Shown here in pieces: positions 1 to 4,707 of a stretch of 9,851 bases of DNA (positions are counted from its first letter, which is position 1; every line of letters begins with the position of its first letter). The notes under the pieces are model-generated. The model did no database searches, was not told the origin of the DNA, and saw only the letters and a program-made list of their open reading frames with translations. Source of the stretch: Bacteroidota bacterium (GTDB taxonomy: Bacteria; Bacteroidota; Bacteroidia; Flavobacteriales; Flavobacteriaceae); contig JAEYTL010000057.1 of the NCBI GenBank assembly GCA_023434025.1, positions 1 through 9,851 on the forward strand, given 5' to 3'. The position numbers were made by a program, and so were the translations under genes.

Positions 1-18
1 CACCAATACCTCTCCAGA

Positions 19-194
19 TGCCATCCCACCACCGCGCCGTGCCATCCCACAACGACGCGGTGCCATCCCCAAATCGCGCCGTGCCATCCCACGATGGCGC
101 CCGGGCGTCCCCAACTGCCGCCGTGCCACCCCAACCCCCGCCGTGCCACGAGCAGAACCGGGCGGGGCTCCAACAACCCGCGCCGTGCCGTCGG
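19..194. repeat. Degenerate 21-bp tandem repeat (left array)
   Basis: TGCCATCCC recurs at 19, 40, 61 and 82, exactly 21 bp apart. Diverged units follow at 103, 124, 144 (one unit is 20 bp), 165 and a partial one at 186, so about eight and a half units are visible. The array may continue left of the window. The most conserved part is the junction heptamer CCGTGCC, exact at 37, 79, 121, 141 and 183. This is the foot sequence of the hairpins at 2149 and 2261, so the array may derive from that palindrome family (inference). Because 21 is a multiple of three, the plus strand stays open from position 1 to a TAG at 199-201, reading Cys-His-Pro heptads; the end of a gene entering from the left cannot be excluded, but drift at every codon position favours non-coding repeat. 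Confidence 0.8.
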
Positions 195-197
195 TGA

Positions 198-2057
198 CTA
201 GTCCTTGGTCACCTTCCCCTTGCCGCGGCAGACGGAGCACCGCACCTGAATGGTAGCTTTCGTCATATGGGTGCCGGGTTGGGCGTACACGCCCGGATTC
301 TCGCGCAGCTGTCGCACCTTATCGTCCCACTCTCGGGCCTCCTCCTCCGTGAACCTCGTCTGATCCTTGCCGGTCAATCGCCCATCGCCTCCGCAATGCG
401 CGCAGGCGACCTCGACCGACCGCGGTGATTCGCCTGCGTCTCTACCGGGCGTCGGCCGAGACCCAGGCTGCACAGGCACCAGCTTCCCGTCCCTGCCCTC
501 CATGGGCAGACCAGCGGCTTTCATTTCGTTCGCTAGTCGGGTCATCTCGCGGCTCACCCTCAAAATGGCACGGTCGGCATCGGAGACCTGTTTCAACTGC
601 TCGTCTGTCTTATCCTTCACCTTCCGTAATCGCTCGTAGACGGCGGTGGCCTGAATGAGTTCAGCCTCGAGCGAGCGCCACTGATCGAACATCACTTCGG
701 CGCGAGTCTTCTGCCGTGGTTCGGGCTTTTTGGCATCATCAGGTGAAGGTGCGCCGGAACTCTCGCTTGAAGCCACCGTTCCCGTTTGAAGAGTGGGAAC
801 GTCCACGAGACCTTGTTTTGCACGGTCTTGAATCCAACCAACAAGCGTTTCCAGGACGAGTCTCTTCGCTTGGAGCATCCGGTCGCGCTGATCCAAGAGT
901 GCAGTAAGGCTTCGGTACGCGCGTTCCACGTACTCGCCGCCGCCGCCCAGCCGGCCGAGTTCCATCCTCTGTTCCTCGAGCGCTATCGAAGCTTTCACCA
1001 AGCGCTCGGCGGCCATGTCAAACTCGGGCTCATAAATCGCAGAGAGTCCGTACTTCTGCTTGGACTGAGCAGCCAGCAGGGGCAGCACGAGCATCTGCTC
1101 CAATGATGCTCCGTCCAACGACTGCGGCACTCCCGTGTCGAACCTGATACGCAGGACCACCTTGAACATCTGGCCGTCAACACCCTGCTCTGACGGCGGA
1201 ATCCCGTCGGTGCTTGTACCGGCGGACACGTCCAGGAGCGTTACCCCTGAACCACACTTCTCCCGCAGGCGCGATTCAACCTCCCTCGTGACCGTGCTCG
1301 CTATCGCCTCTCGATCCTGCTCTCGGACTTCCTCGATTGACCTCTCTGCTTGGATGTCAGCCGCCGCCGGTGCGGCCACGTTCGTTGACCCCGCGTCAGC
1401 CACGGGCGGAGTCTCGCTCCGAGCGGCCGGGACTTGGGGTTGTTCGCCGTTGCCGTGTTTCAGCAACGCGGCACCAATGATGCAGCTCACGATCACGAGG
1501 AGACCGGCGACGAGCGCGAAGCGTGAGCCGCCCCCGGACCTGGTCGTGCGGCTTCGTGCACCCCCGGGATGCGGCAGGTGGCTGCGGAGTTCCGGGATCA
1601 CCGCTGGCGGAAGCCACGCCCCGGCTTCTCCCCTTCTGACCGGGGACGAGGAGCGAACCTGGCCGCTGGTGAGCATGGACCGCAACACCAATGTCGTGAC
1701 CGGCCCCAACACCTGATCGCCATGTTTCCAGTACCAGGTCTCATCTGGTTCCGGGCTGAGCAGGTCGACAGCCGCATGCATTGGGGCAGACTCGGAGCGT
1801 GCTTCCGCATCTGCGGTCCGAGCCACGAGGTCGTCAAGTGAATCGCCGCGCGCAACTCGCTCGCGACACTCTTGCAGCATCGACTCCGGAAACAGCCCCT
1901 TGGTCCTCCAGGCTGGCAATGTATTAGGGCGCCCCTCTTGCGAGAGCAGGTCTGTCAGCGCGATCTGTCCGCGTCTCGCCATGAACCGTACTTCAGCGAC
2001 GTCGAGTGGCCCAAGCCGACTACCGTCAGCTCGCTCCACGAAGTACCTCGTTGGCAT
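198..2057 (-). CDS. Membrane protein with two GYF_2-like domains and two DnaJ-type zinc motifs
   Basis: 619 aa. Two GYF_2-like modules (about residues 4-58 and 107-157) share the pattern aromatic, short linker, GP, then a helix ending in G-Q and a later Trp: RYFVERADGSRLGP and TWYWKHGDQVLGP. GYF domains generally bind proline-rich peptides. A Ser/Gly/Arg-rich stretch leads to one transmembrane helix (about 180-199), so the GYF pair is probably cytoplasmic. After it come an Ala/Pro linker, a mixed region (about 235-410) and a charged coiled coil (about 450-515). The C-terminus has CAHCGGDG (552-559) and CSVCRGKG (607-614), two CxxCxGxG motifs as in the DnaJ zinc region; two such motifs suffice for one zinc centre. 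No J-domain HPD is present. GGAG lies 7 nt before the ATG at 2057 and supports the start. The gene is unlinked in transcription from the Hsp70 operon but nearby, so a substrate-recruiting chaperone adaptor is a reasonable guess. Gene and domain calls are firm; function is not known. Confidence 0.9.
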   Translation of the reverse strand: MPTRYFVERADGSRLGPLDVAEVRFMARRGQIALTDLLSQEGRPNTLPAWRTKGLFPESMLQECRERVARGDSLDDLVARTADAEARSESAPMHAAVDLLSPEPDETWYWKHGDQVLGPVTTLVLRSMLTSGQVRSSSPVRRGEAGAWLPPAVIPELRSHLPHPGGARSRTTRSGGGSRFALVAGLLVIVSCIIGAALLKHGNGEQPQVPAARSETPPVADAGSTNVAAPAAADIQAERSIEEVREQDREAIASTVTREVESRLREKCGSGVTLLDVSAGTSTDGIPPSEQGVDGQMFKVVLRIRFDTGVPQSLDGASLEQMLVLPLLAAQSKQKYGLSAIYEPEFDMAAERLVKASIALEEQRMELGRLGGGGEYVERAYRSLTALLDQRDRMLQAKRLVLETLVGWIQDRAKQGLVDVPTLQTGTVASSESSGAPSPDDAKKPEPRQKTRAEVMFDQWRSLEAELIQATAVYERLRKVKDKTDEQLKQVSDADRAILRVSREMTRLANEMKAAGLPMEGRDGKLVPVQPGSRPTPGRDAGESPRSVEVACAHCGGDGRLTGKDQTRFTEEEAREWDDKVRQLRENPGVYAQPGTHMTKATIQVRCSVCRGKGKVTKD

Positions 2058-2085
2058 GTTCCCGCTCCACTACTTCGAGCGTTCC

Positions 2086-2114
2086 ACGATACCCGCTGGG
2101 TGCTGGTCTTGCAA
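2086..2114 (-). promoter_or_regulatory. Putative sigma70-type promoter of the GYF/zinc gene
   Basis: Read on the minus strand, TTGCAA (2109-2114) and TATCGT (2086-2091) are separated by 17 bp. Each matches four of six consensus bases. The pair sits about 30-60 bp upstream of the ATG at 2057, a sensible position. The -35 lies at the centre of a perfect palindrome. In high-GC DNA such matches arise by chance, so this stays tentative. Confidence 0.4.
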
Positions 2115-2119
2115 GACCA
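2104..2119. promoter_or_regulatory. 16-bp perfect palindrome, possible operator
   Basis: TGGTCTTGCAAGACCA is a perfect 16-bp dyad with no loop, the form expected of a binding site for a dimeric regulator rather than of an RNA hairpin. It covers the candidate -35 box of the gene starting at 2057, so a bound protein would be expected to block the promoter. The binding protein is unknown and no regulator gene lies in the window. Confidence 0.45.
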
Positions 2120-2148
2120 TTAGGAACGGCCCGCGGCATCACCTTCCG

Positions 2149-2184
2149 CCGTGCCACCACCCTTCTGCTCTGAGGAGGGTGGTG
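2149..2184 (-). repeat. REP-like palindrome 1
   Basis: Plus-strand arms CACCACCCTTCT (2155-2166) and AGGAGGGTGGTG (2173-2184) form a 12-bp stem with one G-T wobble around the six-base loop GCTCTG. The foot heptamer CCGTGCC (2149-2155) abuts the left arm. Read on the minus strand the order is arm, CAGAGC loop, arm, GGCACGG, the same as the elements at 2231 and 9083. No T-run follows, so a simple intrinsic terminator is unlikely. Confidence 0.75.
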
Positions 2185-2230
2185 CGGGACGCTCGCGACT
2201 CCCGTGGCCGCCGCGTTCACCGACGCTCCA

Positions 2231-2267
2231 CCATCACCCTTTGCAGGGCCAAAGGGTGATGGCACGG
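2231..2267 (+). repeat. REP-like palindrome 2
   Basis: CCATCACCCTTTG (2231-2243) and CAAAGGGTGATGG (2250-2262) form a perfect 13-bp stem around the loop CAGGGC, followed by the foot GGCACGG (2261-2267). With palindrome 1 it forms an inverted pair whose feet point outward, like REP doublets in enterobacteria. It lies in the gap between two minus-strand genes. Confidence 0.75.
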
Positions 2268-2330
2268 CTCACCCATCACCAACCCGCGGCCTCCAACCCC
2301 ACCGCGCGATGGCACCGCCCCCGGGACTTC

Positions 2331-2384
2331 GGGCACTGGCGAGGGGTGCGCCCCCACCTTTGCCGCACCGCTCCCCAAGTGCCC
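2331..2384. other. Imperfect stem-loop downstream of the 166-aa gene
   Basis: GGGCACT (2331-2337) pairs with AGTGCCC (2378-2384). Inner pairs GG/CC, GAG/CTC and GGTGCG/CGCACC continue the stem, interrupted by two mismatches and one bulge, giving about 18 bp with a 13-base loop. It begins about 55 nt past the stop at 2438 and could protect the 3' end of that transcript or assist termination. It lacks the CAGRGC loop of the neighbouring palindromes and has no U-tract. Confidence 0.4.
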
Positions 2385-2437
2385 CACCGGAGCCAACGCC
2401 TTCCCGTCTTGAGCGATCGGAGCAGTCCCTACGCCCC

Positions 2438-2938
2438 CTACGCCGATGGCTTGGGAAGGAAGCCGGGGCGTTTCCTCATCACCCGGAGCACCGTCTCATT
2501 TTTCGAGAGCATATCGATCGGGAGGTGATAGCACCACGTGACCAGTTCCACTGGCGGGCGGGGCGGGAACGTCACGGTGCCAGGAACCGCATCCGCAGGA
2601 TGGCGGGTTCGATAGTGAATCCGGGCGGGACCGCACCAGCCGAGGTGGAGATAGACGTCCGCGGTCCAAAAGGACAGCCTGCGAAGCACCCCCTCCACCT
2701 TCTCGATCCACTCCTCAAGATTGTCATCTAAGTAGTTGATCGATCCCGCGAGCAGGATTCTCCGCCCCTCTCTCAGGCCGCTCCGCGCCCCCGTTCCCGT
2801 GACGGTGAACATGGGCCGGGCAAGCGGCGGATCCACATCCTCGACCGGAAGCGACGCGAGCACGGCGTCGTTGTGGGGATAGACCCAATCATCGGTGTAC
2901 TCGCGGATGACGCCGAGCAGTTCGCATTCGTTGGCCAT
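2438..2938 (-). CDS. Hypothetical protein, 166 aa
   Basis: I do not recognise a family. The protein starts MANECELLGVIREYTDDW and is soluble: no signal peptide and no transmembrane segment. It has many aromatics (Trp at 18, 77, 91, 101 and 135), an acidic helical stretch (about 70-85) and a basic C-terminus. The frame is open upstream to an ATG at 3175, but that extension reads as Trp/Gly/Arg-rich low complexity, lies antisense to the start of fumC and crosses the intergenic gap, so the ATG at 2938 is preferred even though no clear Shine-Dalgarno precedes it. The gene is divergent from fumC with 104 bp between starts. The size and aromatic content would suit a small immunity- or SMI1/Imm-like protein, but no motif supports that. 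Confidence 0.65.
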   Translation of the reverse strand: MANECELLGVIREYTDDWVYPHNDAVLASLPVEDVDPPLARPMFTVTGTGARSGLREGRRILLAGSINYLDDNLEEWIEKVEGVLRRLSFWTADVYLHLGWCGPARIHYRTRHPADAVPGTVTFPPRPPVELVTWCYHLPIDMLSKNETVLRVMRKRPGFLPKPSA

Positions 2939-3028
2939 GTCGTGCCAGTTTACGGCCGACTCAGGAACTGGACAGGTTCGCGTGTCGCCTTGAGCATCCG
3001 CCCCGCGCCACCCTGACCCTGCGCCCTC

Positions 3029-3034
3029 TACACT
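3029..3034 (+). promoter_or_regulatory. Possible -10 box giving a near-leaderless fumC transcript
   Basis: TACACT matches four of six -10 bases (TATAAT) and ends 8 nt before the fumC ATG. Transcription would then begin within a few bases of the start codon, which would explain the absent Shine-Dalgarno. No good -35 lies 16-18 bp upstream, so support is weak. Confidence 0.2.
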
Positions 3035-3042
3035 CCCCCACC

Positions 3043-4656
3043 ATGCCCAAGCCCCCCACCAAGTCCAAGAAGAAGCCCGCCCCCGCCAAGCCCTCAAAGA
3101 AGGCCACCGCCACCGCCCGAGCCATCGAACCCAAGCCCGCCCGCGGCGGTTCCGCCCGCTCCCCACATCCGACATCCACCCGCCTCGAAAAAGACTCCAT
3201 GGGCGAAATGCCCGTCCCCCACGACGTCCTCTACGGCGCCTCCACCCAGCGCGCCGTCCTCAACTTCCCCATCTCCGGCCGCCCCGTCCCCGAGCCCATC
3301 ATCCGCGCCTACGCCGTCCTCAAGGCCGCCGCCGCCTCCGTCAACCACAAGCTCGGCCGCCTCGACACCAGGCGCTGCAAGGCCATCGTCGAGGCCTGCC
3401 ACGAGATCCACGACGGCCTCCCCTCCCTCGGCGGCCTCCCCAAGCACTTCCCCATCGACATCTTCCAGACCGGCTCCGGCACCTCCACCAACATGAACGC
3501 CAACGAGGTCATCGCCAACCTCACCGCCGTCCGCTCCCACAACCCCATCGGCAAATCAAAAGACCCCGCCTACATCAAGCAGGGCGGCGTCCACCCCAAC
3601 GACCACGTCAACATGGGGCAGTCCTCCAACGACACCTTCCCCACCGCCATCCACCTCGCCGCGGCGGTCATGATCCAGGATGAGCTCCTCCCCGCCGTCT
3701 CCGCCATGGCCAGGGACCTCGAATCCAAAGCCAAGGCCTGGGACAAGATCGTCAAGATCGGCCGCACCCACCTCCAGGACGCCACCCCCATCCGCCTGGG
3801 CCAGGAGTTCAGCGGATACGCCAGCCAGATGCGCCACGCCGAGGAACGCCTCCACCGCGCCCTCCACACCCTCAGCGAGCTCCCCATCGGCGGCACCGCC
3901 GTGGGCACCGGCATCAACGCCCACGAAGACTTCGGCCGCATGGTCGCCGCCGAGCTCACCAAGCAGACCGGCGTCCACTTCCGCGAGTGCCAGAACCACT
4001 TCGAGGCCCAGCACGCCAAGGACGCCGTGGTCGAGGCCAGCGGCCACCTCAAGGTCATCGCCGTCAGCCTCTCCAAGATCGCCAACGACATCCGCTGGCT
4101 CGGCTCCGGCCCCCGCTGCGGCATCGGCGAGCTCATCCTCCCCGCCGTCCAGCCCGGCTCCTCCATCATGCCCGGCAAGACCAACCCCGTCATCGCAGAG
4201 GCCGCCATCATGGTCTGCTGCCAGGTCATCGGCAACGACGCGGCGATCACCACCGGCGGCCTCGGCGGCGTCGGCTCCCTCCTCGACCTCAATGTCGCCA
4301 TGCCCATGATGGCCGCCAACCTCCTCGACTCCATCCACCTCCTCGCCCGCGCCTGCGATGTCTTCACCCAAAACCTCCTCGCCGACCTCAAGCCCGACGA
4401 AGACCGCTGCAAAAGCCTCATCGAAGGCTCCCTCGCCATGTGTACAAGCCTCGTCCCCGTCATCGGTTACGACGCCTCCGCGGCCCTCGCCAAGGACGCC
4501 TTCAAGCAGGGCAAGACCGTCCGCCAGCTCGCCTACGAGACAGTGGTCGGCAAGCCCGACAACGCCGGCAAGAAGCTCACCCGCGAGGACATCGACACCT
4601 ACCTCAACCCCTGGAGCATGACCCTGCCGGGCGGGGAGGGGAGTGCGGGGGGGTAA
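3043..4656 (+). CDS. fumC: Class II fumarate hydratase (fumarase C)
   Basis: Catalyses reversible hydration of fumarate to L-malate in the TCA cycle; soluble homotetramer. Family hallmarks in order: start of the conserved core TRLEKDSMGEMPVP (46-59), GSGTSTNMNANEVIAN (144-159), HPNDHVNMGQSSND (184-197), GRTHLQDATP (240-249, with the His of the active-site region), GTAVGTG (284-290) and the lyase signature GSSIMPGKTN (372-381), whose serine loop holds the catalytic base. It is 537 aa against about 465 for E. coli FumC. The excess is mostly a Lys/Pro/Ala-rich N-terminal tail (residues 1-45). I found no in-frame ATG, GTG or TTG between 3043 and the core, so the tail appears genuine. No Shine-Dalgarno precedes the ATG. 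Nearly every codon ends in C or G, more extreme than the neighbours. Aspartase is a relative, but the PHDVLYG, GTSTNMN and HPNDHVN context fits fumarase. It converges on the Hsp70 gene with 51 bp between stops. Confidence 0.95.
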   Translation: MPKPPTKSKKKPAPAKPSKKATATARAIEPKPARGGSARSPHPTSTRLEKDSMGEMPVPHDVLYGASTQRAVLNFPISGRPVPEPIIRAYAVLKAAAASVNHKLGRLDTRRCKAIVEACHEIHDGLPSLGGLPKHFPIDIFQTGSGTSTNMNANEVIANLTAVRSHNPIGKSKDPAYIKQGGVHPNDHVNMGQSSNDTFPTAIHLAAAVMIQDELLPAVSAMARDLESKAKAWDKIVKIGRTHLQDATPIRLGQEFSGYASQMRHAEERLHRALHTLSELPIGGTAVGTGINAHEDFGRMVAAELTKQTGVHFRECQNHFEAQHAKDAVVEASGHLKVIAVSLSKIANDIRWLGSGPRCGIGELILPAVQPGSSIMPGKTNPVIAEAAIMVCCQVIGNDAAITTGGLGGVGSLLDLNVAMPMMAANLLDSIHLLARACDVFTQNLLADLKPDEDRCKSLIEGSLAMCTSLVPVIGYDASAALAKDAFKQGKTVRQLAYETVVGKPDNAGKKLTREDIDTYLNPWSMTLPGGEGSAGG

Positions 4657-4707
4657 ATACGAGAAGAGGGTCAGCGCCCCACGCTCTTAGGCACCAGCCG
4701 CCGGCCA

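Larger units (their letters stand above)
2058..2437. other. 380-bp intergenic region between two minus-strand genes
   Basis: From the GYF gene outward this stretch holds a Shine-Dalgarno site (2065-2068), a promoter-like pair with an overlapping 16-bp palindrome, two inverted REP-like hairpins and one imperfect stem-loop. Short open frames exist on both strands but read as arginine/proline-rich strings across the palindromes and look non-coding. The gap suggests that the genes on either side are separate transcription units. Confidence 0.6.

Noticed and set aside
367..1716. Plus-strand frames opposite the GYF/zinc gene (e.g. 367-639, 786-1106, 1135-1716)
   Set aside because: Shadows of the 619-aa gene, which has recognisable domains and a good ribosome site.
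2939..3175. N-terminal extension of the 166-aa gene to the ATG at 3175
   Set aside because: Reads as Trp/Gly/Arg low complexity, is antisense to the fumC start and crosses the divergent intergenic gap.
3556..4463. Long minus-strand open frames (3556-4371 and 3570-4463) opposite fumC
   Set aside because: They mirror the extreme third-position GC of fumC, giving Gly/Asp/Val- or Arg/Ser-rich strings without domain features.
3043..4656. Aspartate ammonia-lyase instead of fumarase
   Set aside because: The superfamily signature is shared, but MPVPHDVLYG, GTSTNMNANEVIAN and HPNDHVNMGQSSND read as fumarase C.
4657..4707. Terminator between the convergent fumC and Hsp70 stops
   Set aside because: Only a 5-bp AAGAG/CTCTT pairing with a long loop and no T-run is visible.
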